Source of the DNA: Chryseobacterium indologenes
GTDB lineage: Bacteria; Bacteroidota; Bacteroidia; Flavobacteriales; Weeksellaceae
DNA: 64,000 nt
Assembly (NCBI RefSeq): GCF_001295265.1
Contig: NZ_LJOD01000002.1
Location: 186,001 to 250,000, forward strand
Direction: 5' to 3'
The notes beneath the pieces were generated by a model. The model worked only from the letters and a program-made list of their open reading frames with translations. It was not told the DNA's origin and searched no databases. Shown here piece by piece: positions 9,558 through 18,052 of the stretch; the first letter of the stretch is position 1, and every line of letters starts with the position of its first letter. Position numbers and translations under genes: made by a program.

Positions 9558-10211
9558 ATGCTTACAAAAGAACAAATTGCCAAAAGAATTTCAAAAGAAC
9601 TGAAAGATCGCTATTATGTAAACCTGGGAATCGGAATCCCTACTTTGGTTGCCAACTATGTTCCGGAAGGTATTTCCGTAGAATTCCAGAGTGAAAACGG
9701 GGTTCTCGGGATGGGACCTTTCCCTTTTGAAGGTGAAGAGGATGCTGATATCATTAATGCAGGAAAACAAACCATCACCATTCTGCCTGGAGGTTCATTC
9801 TTCGATTCTGCATTCAGTTTCGGAATGATCAGAGGCCAGAAGGTGGATCTAACCATTCTTGGGGCGATGGAAGTTTCAGAAAACGGGGATATTGCCAACT
9901 GGAAAATCCCTGGAAAAATGGTGAAAGGAATGGGAGGTGCCATGGATCTGGTAGCTTCCGCTGAAAATATCATCGTAGCCATGATGCATGTGAACAAAGC
10001 AGGAGAAAGCAAAATCCTTAAAAAATGTACGCTTCCGCTTACCGGGGTGAACTGTGTGAAAAGAGTAGTGACTGAACTGGCGGTTCTGGATGTTACCCCT
10101 GCAGGTTTCAAACTGGTAGAAAGAGCACCGGGAGTTTCGGTAGAACATATCATCAATTCCACAGAAGCAGATCTGATTATTGAAGGTGAAATTCCTGAAA
10201 TGCAGTTTTAA
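9558..10211 (+). CDS. scoB: 3-oxoacid CoA-transferase, subunit B
   Basis: A 217-residue catalytic subunit. It has the opening YYVNLGIGIPTLVANYVP and the SENGVLGMGPFP motif near residue 50, whose Glu forms the covalent CoA thioester in SCOT enzymes. ILPGGSFFDSAFSFGMIRG and the GGAMDLV and KCTLPLTG segments follow. Length is normal. It pairs with scoA at 6875-7576 despite the intervening reverse-strand exporter gene. It most likely takes part in acetoacetate or short-chain ketone and amino-acid carbon use. Confidence 0.94.
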   Translation: MLTKEQIAKRISKELKDRYYVNLGIGIPTLVANYVPEGISVEFQSENGVLGMGPFPFEGEEDADIINAGKQTITILPGGSFFDSAFSFGMIRGQKVDLTILGAMEVSENGDIANWKIPGKMVKGMGGAMDLVASAENIIVAMMHVNKAGESKILKKCTLPLTGVNCVKRVVTELAVLDVTPAGFKLVERAPGVSVEHIINSTEADLIIEGEIPEMQF

Positions 10212-10251
10212 AACTTCTGAGAAACGGTCAATAATTTAATATCAATATAAA

Positions 10252-10281
10252 GCAGCAAGGTTTTTCCCTGCTGTTTTTTTG
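10252..10281 (+). terminator. Terminator after scoB
   Basis: Stem CAGCAAGG / CCCTGCTG (one mismatch) around a five-T loop, followed by seven T, 41 bases after the scoB stop. Confidence 0.75.
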
Positions 10282-10408
10282 TATTTACAAGTAAAAAGCA
10301 ACAAATCTGGTTCAGCAGTTTTAATGGATAAAGGGATTCGCAAAAAATAACCATAAAGATCTAAATTCCGGGAAATTTAGCCATTAAACTGATCTTAATG
10401 AATTGAAT

Positions 10409-10438
10409 AAAAAAACTTGTCCATCGACAAGTTTTTTT
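10409..10438 (-). terminator. Terminator after the DUF4197 gene
   Basis: A stem of AAAAACTTGTC / GACAAGTTTTT with a CATC loop and T tracts on both sides, 17 bases beyond the stop codon of the minus-strand gene. It is symmetrical enough to stop transcription both ways. Confidence 0.8.
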
Positions 10439-10454
10439 GATCTGTATTTATTTT

Positions 10455-11267
10455 CTATTTCTGATCCTGTGCTCCGAAAACTTTCTGCAAAATACTGGTT
10501 GTTCTCATCGCCGGCGTATTTCTGATACCACTTTCTTTATCAGCTACCATTTTGAAAACCCCATTAATAGTTTCTGTAGTCACATACTCATTAAGATCAG
10601 TCGTTACCGACTGCCCTGTAAATGTATTATACTTGGAGATCAGGTTTTTCCATACCGTATCAGCGCCTACTTTTCCGAGGGATGCTTTTACTTTAGGCTG
10701 AAAAGTTGTGAACAGCTGGCTTTGGGTTTTACTCTGAAGATAATTAGTCGCTGCGTTATCACTGCCTAACAAAATATTTTTTGCGTCAGTAATCGTCATG
10801 GAAGTGATTGCTTTGGTGAAAATTGGAGCAGCTTCCGTTACAGCATCTTCAGCGGCTCTGTTTAACAGTTTTACGCCTTCATCAGCCAGACTTCCCATTC
10901 CTATAGAACGTAAAGTAGTGTCAATTTTTCTTAATTTCTCAGGCATTAAAATCTTTACTGCTTCATTCTTTAAAAAACCGTCAGTAAGAGCCAGCTTCTT
11001 TACTCCGTCAGTAACTCCCATGCTTAAAGCTTCTTTTAATCCTGATGAAATCTGTGCAGAAGTAAGATTTCCCAGATTTACAGATGAACTTTTGGTGGAA
11101 GTAGCAGTACCTGCCGGAGTGGTCGTTGTGGAATTTTTTGTTTTCGACGGATTGTCAAGATCCACACCTGTTTTATCTTTTACTGTAGATTTAATAATAT
11201 CGAAAAGTTGTGCCTGTGCAGAAATAGAGAATAATAAACCGGCTGCCAACAAAATGCTTTTTCTCAT
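10455..11267 (-). CDS. Exported DUF4197 protein
   Basis: A 270-residue protein with a signal peptide (MRKSILLAAGLLFSISAQAQ), a Thr/Ser-rich linker at residues about 45-65, and the DUF4197 body. The body is recognised from LTSAQISSGLKEALSMGVTDGVKKLA near residue 70, the NDFSVKIPMP-like EAVKILMPEKLRKIDTTLR, and the late TDLNEYVTTETINGVFKMVADKE. Proteins of this family are periplasmic or membrane-associated and have no assigned function. It stands alone, with a probable promoter only 13 bases ahead and its own terminator. Confidence 0.85.
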   Translation of the reverse strand: MRKSILLAAGLLFSISAQAQLFDIIKSTVKDKTGVDLDNPSKTKNSTTTTPAGTATSTKSSSVNLGNLTSAQISSGLKEALSMGVTDGVKKLALTDGFLKNEAVKILMPEKLRKIDTTLRSIGMGSLADEGVKLLNRAAEDAVTEAAPIFTKAITSMTITDAKNILLGSDNAATNYLQSKTQSQLFTTFQPKVKASLGKVGADTVWKNLISKYNTFTGQSVTTDLNEYVTTETINGVFKMVADKESGIRNTPAMRTTSILQKVFGAQDQK

Positions 11268-11280
11268 TGTATTTTTTTTG

Positions 11281-11288
11281 CAAATTTA
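11281..11288 (-). promoter_or_regulatory. -7 box of the DUF4197 gene
   Basis: The minus strand reads TAAATTTG, an exact TAnnTTTG, 13 bases before the start codon, so the leader would be very short. Confidence 0.5.
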
Positions 11289-11369
11289 GATGTTTTATTT
11301 TTTGATAAGTTAAATGACGCTGAAGATTGGGAAAATAATTATCTTAGCGAAAACCTTATCCACATCCAA

Positions 11370-13634
11370 ATGGTACGAAATCTTTTATTATTTTTTGTAG
11401 TACTTTCAAATGTAATTTTAGCTCAAAATAAATTGAACCTGATCCCTTATCCCCAGAAAATTGAAGTTTTAAAAGGAGAATTTGTTATTCCTGAGACTTT
11501 ATTATTAAGCGGTGACTTGCCCAAAGAAGAAACGGAATATTTCAAAAAACGTTTGGGTTCTCTGGTGAAGTTTCAATACGCTCAAAAGGGTGATGGAACG
11601 CATCTGGCGAATTCCATCATTCCTCCGGTTTCTGCAACGGATGCCGAAAAGAAAAAAGAATATTACTCTATAGAAATTTCTCCAAAACAGATTCACGTAA
11701 AGTCTTACACCAAACAAGGGTATTTCCTGGCCCTTCAGACTTTGATTCAGCTATTTGAAGATCACCAGACTGACAGGAGAATTCCTGTTTTAAAAATTGA
11801 AGATCAGCCAAAGTTCGCCTGGAGAGGAATGCATCTGGATGTCTGCCGTCATTTTTTCACGGTAGATGAGGTAAAACAATACATTGATTATCTGGCGATG
11901 TACAAGCTGAATACTTTTCACTGGCATTTAACGGATGATCAGGGCTGGAGAATTGAGATTAAAAAATATCCGAAACTTACCCAATTAGGTTCAAAACGTA
12001 AGGAATCCATGATCGGGGCTTATGTAGACAATACATTTGACGGAAAACCATACGGACCGTTTTTTTATACTCAGGAGCAGATTAAAGACATTGTGAAATA
12101 TGCGCAGCAGAGACATATCACCGTAGTTCCGGAAATTGAAATGCCGGGACACGCTCTTGCCGCACTGACTGCGTATCCTGAATTGGCGTGTACCAAAGGT
12201 CCTTTTGAACCCGCTACGAAATGGGGCGTTTTTGATGATGTTTTCTGCCCCAAAGATGAAACATTCACGTTCCTTGAAAATGTTCTGGACGAAGTAATGA
12301 AGCTTTTTCCGTCCCAATACATTCATATTGGAGGAGATGAGTGCCCGAAAACAAGATGGAAAGAATGTGCTCACTGCCAGGAACTGATTAAGAAAAATAA
12401 TTTAAAGGATGAACATGGCCTGCAGAGCTATTTCATTCACCGAATTGAAAAATTTGTAAACAGCAAAGGCCGTAAAATTATCGGCTGGGATGAAATTTTA
12501 GAGGGTGGTCTGGCTCCAAATGCTGCCGTAATGAGCTGGACAGGCGTAAACGGAGGAATTGAAGCCGCAAAATCAGGACATTTTGCCGTAATGACTCCGG
12601 GAGCTTATTGCTATTTTGATCATTACCAGGGCGATCCACAATCAGAACCCAATGCTTTCGGAGGATTTACCCCGCTGGACAAGATCTATTCCTACAATCC
12701 TATTCCTTCTGAGCTGAATGTAGAGCAGGCCAGATACATCATGGGAGTACAGGCCAATCTGTGGACTGAATATATTACCGATTTCAGACAGGTGCAGTAT
12801 ATGATTTTCCCAAGACTGATGGCACTTTCTGAAGTGGGTTGGGGAACATCGGACCCGAAAAACTATAAAGAATTTGAAAACCGAGTGATTGATCAGTTTA
12901 AAGTTCTGGATAAAATGAAAGTGAATTATGCCAGAAGCATCTACAACCTTTCAGGAAAAGTAATTCCTTCCAATAATGGTATTACTTATGAACTGTCAAC
13001 TTCACAAAACTCAGACGGGATCCGTTATACCTTAGACGGAACAGATCCGTCGATAAATTCTAAAAAGTATCAGGGGCCTGTTCCAATTCCAGGCTCTTTA
13101 ACCATTAAATCTGCCTATTTTGAGGATGGCCAGCTGAAAAGTGCAGTTTCTTCCCAACAGTTTACCATTTCAAAAACAACAGGAAAAAAGATTACCCTTG
13201 AACAGCAGCCAAGCGAAAATTATTCTTTTGGAGGCGCCTTTACTTTAGTGGATGGAATTATCGGTAATACCAGACAGCTCGGCAAAACATGGCTTGGGTT
13301 TCAGGGAAAAGACGTTACTGCAGTAATCGATTTCGGACAGAAAACCAACTTTTCCGAAGTTTATTTCAACACTCTGGAAAATAAGGGCAGCTGGATTCAT
13401 CTGGCGAATTCCGCACAGATCTTCGTTTCCGATGATAACCGGAATTTCAAAATGATTAAAGAGATCAGTAAAGAAGAAATTCAGAAAGCCAAAGGAAAAA
13501 TCAAACTGGGTGTAAGCAGCCAGAATGCAAGATATATCAAAGTTAAAATAGAAAACGCGGGAATTATTCCGGCCGGAAACCCGGGTGCCGATTCAAAAGC
13601 CTGGCTGTTTGTTGACGAAATTGGCGTAAATTAG
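11370..13634 (+). CDS. Beta-N-acetylhexosaminidase (GH20)
   Basis: A 754-residue exported glycosidase with signal peptide MVRNLLLFFVVLSNVILAQ. An N-terminal GH20b domain (LIPYPQKIEVLKGEF) comes first. The GH20 barrel has FHWHLTDDQGWR and HIGGDECPKTRWK, where D323-E324 are the family's catalytic pair acting by substrate-assisted hydrolysis. It releases terminal GlcNAc/GalNAc from glycans or chitin fragments. A chitobiase-type C-terminal domain (LDGTDPSINSKKYQGPV, near residue 560) is followed by a discoidin/F5-8C-like module to the end. There is no T9SS sorting domain, so it is probably periplasmic or membrane-attached. It ends 18 bp before the Crp/Fnr gene. Confidence 0.93.
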   Translation: MVRNLLLFFVVLSNVILAQNKLNLIPYPQKIEVLKGEFVIPETLLLSGDLPKEETEYFKKRLGSLVKFQYAQKGDGTHLANSIIPPVSATDAEKKKEYYSIEISPKQIHVKSYTKQGYFLALQTLIQLFEDHQTDRRIPVLKIEDQPKFAWRGMHLDVCRHFFTVDEVKQYIDYLAMYKLNTFHWHLTDDQGWRIEIKKYPKLTQLGSKRKESMIGAYVDNTFDGKPYGPFFYTQEQIKDIVKYAQQRHITVVPEIEMPGHALAALTAYPELACTKGPFEPATKWGVFDDVFCPKDETFTFLENVLDEVMKLFPSQYIHIGGDECPKTRWKECAHCQELIKKNNLKDEHGLQSYFIHRIEKFVNSKGRKIIGWDEILEGGLAPNAAVMSWTGVNGGIEAAKSGHFAVMTPGAYCYFDHYQGDPQSEPNAFGGFTPLDKIYSYNPIPSELNVEQARYIMGVQANLWTEYITDFRQVQYMIFPRLMALSEVGWGTSDPKNYKEFENRVIDQFKVLDKMKVNYARSIYNLSGKVIPSNNGITYELSTSQNSDGIRYTLDGTDPSINSKKYQGPVPIPGSLTIKSAYFEDGQLKSAVSSQQFTISKTTGKKITLEQQPSENYSFGGAFTLVDGIIGNTRQLGKTWLGFQGKDVTAVIDFGQKTNFSEVYFNTLENKGSWIHLANSAQIFVSDDNRNFKMIKEISKEEIQKAKGKIKLGVSSQNARYIKVKIENAGIIPAGNPGADSKAWLFVDEIGVN

Positions 13635-13652
13635 AGCTAAAATTATTATACG

Positions 13653-14279
13653 ATGCAGGATACTATACTTTCTTCCGAATTTTCTTCCTCCCCGGAATTG
13701 GTAGAAAAGCTCTACCAGTATGGCATTACTAAAAACTATCATGAAGGAGACATTATTTTGGATGAAAATGCTTCTATCCGTTCCATTCCGATTGTGATGA
13801 AAGGGATGATGAAAGTAATCAGAACAGAAGAGGACGGACGGGAGATCCTGCTGTATTATATCAAATCCGGAGAAAGCTGTATCATGTCTTTTCTGGGCGG
13901 AATGCATAATGAAAAAAGTGTTGTAAAAGCAGAAGTGGAAGAAGATTCCGAAATTCTTTTCCTGCCGGTAGACAAAGTTTCCTTATTCATCAAAGAACAT
14001 CCGGAATGGCTGGATTATATTTTCCGGCTTTATCATAAACGTTTTGAAGAACTTCTGGATATTATCAATGCCATCGCATTTAAAAAAGTAGACGAAAGAC
14101 TGCTCGATCTGCTGAATAAAAAAGCAGAACTTACCCAGTCCCAAACCATTACCACAACCCATGAACAGCTTGCCAATGAACTGGGAACTGCCAGGGTAGT
14201 AGTTTCAAGACTCCTTAAACAGCTGGAAGAGGCCGGCCGGGTAAAGCTTGGCAGAAATAAGATTATTCTCCAGCCATAA
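13653..14279 (+). CDS. Crp/Fnr-family transcriptional regulator
   Basis: A 208-residue regulator. An N-terminal cyclic-nucleotide-binding-type beta roll spans residues about 20-130 (YHEGDIILDENASIRSIPIVMKGMMKV, YYIKSGESCIMSFLGGM). A C-terminal winged helix spans about 140-208 with recognition helix region THEQLANELGTARVVVSRLLKQLE. Cysteines are few (C75 in GESCIMS), so an FNR-type four-Cys cluster is absent. It directly precedes a TauE-CstB-YeeE/YedE sulfur cluster. Two identical 24-bp sites sit at activator positions in that cluster, so I infer it activates those genes, perhaps in response to sulfide, persulfide or a redox signal. Confidence 0.9.
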   Translation: MQDTILSSEFSSSPELVEKLYQYGITKNYHEGDIILDENASIRSIPIVMKGMMKVIRTEEDGREILLYYIKSGESCIMSFLGGMHNEKSVVKAEVEEDSEILFLPVDKVSLFIKEHPEWLDYIFRLYHKRFEELLDIINAIAFKKVDERLLDLLNKKAELTQSQTITTTHEQLANELGTARVVVSRLLKQLEEAGRVKLGRNKIILQP

Positions 14280-14581
14280 AATCGATAAGACTTTCTCTGC
14301 CAATATCTGTGGCAATCGATGATCTGCGGGAAATCAGACATTTTATTTATGGAAAACTTTTGTTGAGATGAATTTTATTGTCTTGCCGGTTTTACAGTTT
14401 GTGCAGGTTTCTTATTCAGTGGCAAATAGAAATAGCCGATCTCTAAAATTCATGTGCGCTTTTATTCATAATTATATTAAATGTTAAAAGTTTTTGTCTT
14501 TAATTAAATCATCTTATGTAACAAAAGTAGCTGTATCCCTGCCGGAATAATTCCATTTTTGCTGTGTAATTATTGTATGAA
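14280..14581. other. Intergenic region upstream of the sulfur cluster
   Basis: A 302-base region. Its first 70 bases, read on the minus strand, carry a degenerate CCCGCAGATC / CACAGATATTGGCAGA pattern like the CAGAT-rich intergenic repeats of flavobacteria. The last 70 bases hold the conserved regulator site and a putative -7 box. I see no gene. Confidence 0.45.
14512..14535 (+). promoter_or_regulatory. Conserved 24-bp operator, copy 1 (putative Crp/Fnr site)
   Basis: A 24-base sequence with core TATGTAACAAAAGTAGC, perfectly repeated at 15371-15394. It ends 22 bases before a TTTG (14558-14561) that I take as the -7 box. The site centre then lies near -41, the position expected for a class II activator replacing the -33 element. 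It is not a good palindrome; the half-sites look like a tandem GTAAC/GTAGC. Confidence 0.65.
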
Positions 14582-15367
14582 ATGGAAATTATAGGCTATA
14601 CATCGGCAGTTTTAATAGGGATTTCTCTGGGGTTAATAGGTGGAGGAGGGAGTATTCTCACCGTTCCGGTTCTGGTGTATCTTTTTGGACTTGATGCTTT
14701 ACTGGCAACGGAATATTCACTTTTTATCGTTGGGATCAGCAGTGCGGCAGGATCTTTAAATTACTTTAAAAAAGGATTGGTTGACCTTAAAACGGCCCTG
14801 ATATTCGGTATTCCTTCTATTATTTCCATTTTTCTCACACGGCATTATATTGTTCCTTTAATTCCTGCGGAGTTATTTAACATAAGAGGACTAACATTAA
14901 CAAGAGATATTTTCCTGTTGCTCATTTTTGCCATTCTGATGATTGTTGCCTCTTATAAAATGATCAGAAAAAATAAAGATGAAAATAAGACAGTCAGAAA
15001 AGAAAGTAGTTTTCTGGCGGCGGGAGAAGGTTCTCTTGTGGGAATTTTGACAGGTCTGGTAGGAGCCGGAGGTGGCTTTATGATTATTCCTGCTTTGGTG
15101 GGGCTTTTAAAAATGCCTATGAAAACAGCAGTAGGAACCTCTCTGGTCATCATTTCCCTGAATTCATTAATTGGATTTTCATCATCGGTCAATCATACTG
15201 TAATCGACTGGGAATTTTTAATTGCTGTTACGGGGATTGCTGTTATTGGGATCATCATTGGTTCTTATCTGTCTGGGAAAATCGATGGTAAGAAGCTGAA
15301 ACCTGCATTCGGATGGTTTATTATGGTGATGGGAGTGTACATTATTTTTAAAGAACTATTCTTTTAA
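14582..15367 (+). CDS. TauE/SafE-family sulfur anion permease
   Basis: A 261-residue inner-membrane protein with about eight hydrophobic segments in two halves. Each half opens with a glycine-rich motif: GISLGLIGGGGSILTVPVLV at the start and GILTGLVGAGGGFMIIPALV in the middle. This is the TauE/SafE (DUF81) pattern of permeases for sulfite, sulfoacetate or related anions. I chose ATG 14582 rather than the TTG nine bases upstream. It is followed by the CstB-like enzyme, so export of sulfite or thiosulfate produced by persulfide oxidation is a reasonable inference; the substrate itself is not visible. Confidence 0.9.
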   Translation: MEIIGYTSAVLIGISLGLIGGGGSILTVPVLVYLFGLDALLATEYSLFIVGISSAAGSLNYFKKGLVDLKTALIFGIPSIISIFLTRHYIVPLIPAELFNIRGLTLTRDIFLLLIFAILMIVASYKMIRKNKDENKTVRKESSFLAAGEGSLVGILTGLVGAGGGFMIIPALVGLLKMPMKTAVGTSLVIISLNSLIGFSSSVNHTVIDWEFLIAVTGIAVIGIIIGSYLSGKIDGKKLKPAFGWFIMVMGVYIIFKELFF

Positions 15368-15370
15368 ATT

Positions 15371-15394
15371 TCTTATGTAACAAAAGTAGCTGTA
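15371..15394 (+). promoter_or_regulatory. Conserved 24-bp operator, copy 2 (putative Crp/Fnr site)
   Basis: Identical over 24 bases to 14512-14535. The TTTG at 15417-15420 is the same 22 bases away as in copy 1, and the coding ATG at 15443 is 48 bases away (46 for copy 1). The matching geometry supports both sites being one regulator's targets. Confidence 0.65.
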
Positions 15395-15442
15395 CAGGAA
15401 ACCGGAAATCCGGAAATTTGAATGATTAAAAAACAAAGAAAT

Positions 15443-16858
15443 ATGAAAATAGAACAGATTTATACAGGATGTCTTGCACAGGGAGCCTATTATATTGTAT
15501 CAGAAGGAGAAGCGGCTATTATTGATCCGTTACGTGAAACAAAACCCTATCTTGAAAAACTGGAAAAAGATGGAGTAAAACTGAAATATATTTTCGAAAC
15601 CCATTTCCATGCAGATTTTGTAAGCGGACATATAGATTTGAGCAGAAATACCGGAGCCCCTATCATCTATGGCCCTTCTGCAGAACCTGAATTTGAGGCA
15701 GTAATTGCTGAAGACGGTCAGATATTTGAAATCGGTAAAATCAGGATAAAAGTATTACACACTCCGGGACATACTCTGGAAAGTTCTTCCTATCTGCTGA
15801 TTGATGAAGAAGGAAAGGAAAAAGCATTATTCAGTGGTGATACCTTATTTTTGGGAGATGTAGGGCGTCCGGATCTGGCCCAGAAAGCTGCGGATATGAC
15901 CCGGGAAGAACTGGCAGGACTGCTGTATGACAGCTTATATCAGAAGATTCTTCCTTTAAACGGAGATATTATGGTATATCCGGCACACGGTGCAGGTTCT
16001 GCATGCGGTAAAAATATGCAGAAAGAAACGGCAGATACCCTGGAGAACCAGAAAAAAACCAATTATGCTTTGAATCAGCCTGATAAAGAATCATTCATCA
16101 GGGAGGTTCTTGACGGGCTACTGCCACCACCAGCTTATTTCGGGATGAATGTAGCGATGAATAAAAAAGGATACAACAGCTTCGATGAAGTATTGTCAAA
16201 AAGCCTGCATGCCCTGTCGCCACAACAGTTTGAAGAAATAGCAGAAGTGTCCGGTGCTTTAATTCTTGATGTAAGAAACAACAGAAAGTTTGCTGAAGGT
16301 TTTATCCCGCAATCTGTGAATATAGGCCTTGATGGTGATTTTGCACCCTGGGCAGGAGCTCTTATTGCAGAGGTAAACCAGCCGATTCTGCTGATTGCAG
16401 ATGAAGGAAGCGAAGAAGAAGCGGTAACCAGGCTCAGCCGTGTAGGTTTTGACAATGTCCTGGGTTTTCTGAAAGGAAGTTTTAACGCCTGGAAAAACAG
16501 TGGAAAAGAAACAGATTCTGTAAACCGTATTACAGCAGAACAGTTCGAGAAGGAAATAAAAGGAAAAAACAGTAAAATTATCGACGTAAGAAAAGAAAGC
16601 GAATATAATGCAGAACATATTGAAGGAGCATACAGCAGGCCTTTAGCATATATCAATGAATGGATTGGTGAAATAGATCCCGACGAGCATTTCTATCTGC
16701 ATTGTGCAGGAGGATACAGAAGTATGATCGCAGCCGGAATTCTTCAGGCAAGAGGATACAGGAATTTTACCGATATTGAAGGAGGTTTCAGTGCCATTGC
16801 TGAAACCGGTATTCCGAAAAGTAATTTCGTATGCCAGTCTAAAATTTTAAACCAATAA
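15443..16858 (+). CDS. CstB-like persulfide dioxygenase-rhodanese
   Basis: A 471-residue three-domain protein. An N-terminal metallo-beta-lactamase fold of the persulfide dioxygenase type has THFHADFVSGH (H54, H56, D58, H63), HTPGHT, SGDTLFLGDVGRPDL and YPAHGAGSACG. A middle rhodanese-like domain lacks the loop Cys (LIADEGSEE at the expected place). The C-terminal rhodanese keeps it in HCAGGYRSM (Cys421). This order, dioxygenase, inactive rhodanese, active rhodanese, is that of CstB, which turns low-molecular-weight persulfide into thiosulfate. I chose ATG 15443 over 15422, because it begins at the usual MKIEQIYTG and matches the promoter spacing. Two YeeE/YedE transporters follow at 19 bp. 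Confidence 0.9.
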   Translation: MKIEQIYTGCLAQGAYYIVSEGEAAIIDPLRETKPYLEKLEKDGVKLKYIFETHFHADFVSGHIDLSRNTGAPIIYGPSAEPEFEAVIAEDGQIFEIGKIRIKVLHTPGHTLESSSYLLIDEEGKEKALFSGDTLFLGDVGRPDLAQKAADMTREELAGLLYDSLYQKILPLNGDIMVYPAHGAGSACGKNMQKETADTLENQKKTNYALNQPDKESFIREVLDGLLPPPAYFGMNVAMNKKGYNSFDEVLSKSLHALSPQQFEEIAEVSGALILDVRNNRKFAEGFIPQSVNIGLDGDFAPWAGALIAEVNQPILLIADEGSEEEAVTRLSRVGFDNVLGFLKGSFNAWKNSGKETDSVNRITAEQFEKEIKGKNSKIIDVRKESEYNAEHIEGAYSRPLAYINEWIGEIDPDEHFYLHCAGGYRSMIAAGILQARGYRNFTDIEGGFSAIAETGIPKSNFVCQSKILNQ

Positions 16859-16877
16859 GAGTAAAAATAAAATACCT

Positions 16878-17441
16878 ATGTTAGAAATTATAAAAGAACC
16901 TTGGCCCTGGTATATAGCCGGTCCTTTAATTGGGCTTACCGTTCCCGCTCTTCTTATTCTCGGAAATAAATCTTTCGGGATCAGCTCATCACTGAGGCAC
17001 ATCTGTGCCGCCTGCGTTCCTGCCGGAATCAACTTCTTTAAGTACGACTGGAAAAAAGAAGTCTGGAATCTGTTTTTTGTGCTCGGGATTTTCTTCGGAG
17101 GGGTTATCGCTTCTCAATTTTTGCTCAATCCCGGAGAAATTATCGTAAATCCGGAACTGAAAGCAGAGCTGGCAGGCTATGGAATTACAGATTACACCAA
17201 TCTCGTTCCCGTTCAGCTGATGAATTTTGAAAGCCTTTTTACCTTTAGAGGATTCATCATGATGGTTATTGGCGGATTTCTGGTGGGTTTCGGAACAAGA
17301 TATGCAGGAGGATGCACCAGTGGTCATGCGATTATGGGGCTTTCAAACCTGCAGTGGCCGTCATTGGTGGCTACAATATGCTTTATGATAGGTGGTTTTA
17401 TCATGGCCAATCTGATTTTACCGGTTATTCTTTCATTATAA
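16878..17441 (+). CDS. YeeE/YedE-family transporter, half-size protein 1
   Basis: A 187-residue membrane protein with about four to five hydrophobic segments. The family signature is GTRYAGGCTSGHAIMGLSNLQ (the Cys after Gly-Gly is conserved), and the N-terminal part holds a second Cys pair in RHICAACVPAG. YeeE/YedE proteins such as TsuA import thiosulfate through conserved cysteines. Here the usual full-length protein is encoded as two half-size genes; this one supplies the GCTSGH half. It lies 19 bp after the CstB-like gene and 18 bp before the second half, so one operon is likely. Confidence 0.88.
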   Translation: MLEIIKEPWPWYIAGPLIGLTVPALLILGNKSFGISSSLRHICAACVPAGINFFKYDWKKEVWNLFFVLGIFFGGVIASQFLLNPGEIIVNPELKAELAGYGITDYTNLVPVQLMNFESLFTFRGFIMMVIGGFLVGFGTRYAGGCTSGHAIMGLSNLQWPSLVATICFMIGGFIMANLILPVILSL

Positions 17442-17459
17442 TTTAAAAAGATAGTACTC

Positions 17460-17948
17460 ATGATAAAAGAAAAAGAACAGGATATTCGTCATCAGGATGC
17501 CATTTGCACCAATGAGACCAACCTTGAACACCAATGGTATCATAACCTTAAATACCTTGCTGCCGGAATTATATTCGGGATCATCTTCGTAAAAGCAGAA
17601 GTGGTCAGCTGGTTCAGGATACAGGAAATGTTCCGTCTGCAGTCATTTCATATGTATGGAATTATCGGCAGTGCTGTTTTAGTGGGAATGATTTCCGTGT
17701 GGCTGATCAAAAAGTTTAAAATTAAAACTATCTATGGTGAACCCATTACAATAGCATCCAAAAAGTTCAGTAAAGGGCAGATCTACGGCGGACTTATTTT
17801 CGGCTTTGGATGGGCTGTTACAGGCGCTTGCCCCGGACCTCTTTTTGCCCAGATCGGAACAGGAGCACTGGCTGTAAGCATTACATTATTGAGTGCGATT
17901 GCAGGAACATGGGTTTATGGATATTTCAGAGATAAACTGCCTCATTAA
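17460..17948 (+). CDS. YeeE/YedE-family transporter, half-size protein 2 (DUF6691-like)
   Basis: A 162-residue membrane protein. After a charged head (IKEKEQDIRHQDAICTN) it has four hydrophobic segments and the second family signature GWAVTGACPGPLFAQIGTGA, with the conserved Cys after Ala. It is the natural partner of the preceding half-size gene, giving a heteromeric sulfur-compound transporter. The operon ends here with a terminator 20 bases beyond. Substrate, thiosulfate or another sulfur species, and direction are inferred from context only. Confidence 0.87.
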   Translation: MIKEKEQDIRHQDAICTNETNLEHQWYHNLKYLAAGIIFGIIFVKAEVVSWFRIQEMFRLQSFHMYGIIGSAVLVGMISVWLIKKFKIKTIYGEPITIASKKFSKGQIYGGLIFGFGWAVTGACPGPLFAQIGTGALAVSITLLSAIAGTWVYGYFRDKLPH

Positions 17949-17967
17949 TAATCTGATTTTTAATAAA

Positions 17968-18004
17968 GAAGGACTGTGGAAAAAATCCGCAGTCTTTTTT
18001 TCTT
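17968..18004 (+). terminator. Terminator of the sulfur cluster
   Basis: Stem GACTGTGGA / TCCGCAGTC (one wobble) with an A-rich loop, then a run of seven T. Confidence 0.85.
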
Positions 18005-18052
18005 TTCCCACCGCCGGAAAATCATTAATTTGTAGTCCAAATAATCTAAACT

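Noticed and set aside
9656..10162. 168-codon ORF antisense to scoB
   Set aside because: It is the mirror of a strongly coding gene; a Ser/Pro/Thr-rich product is the usual result of reading a coding strand backwards.
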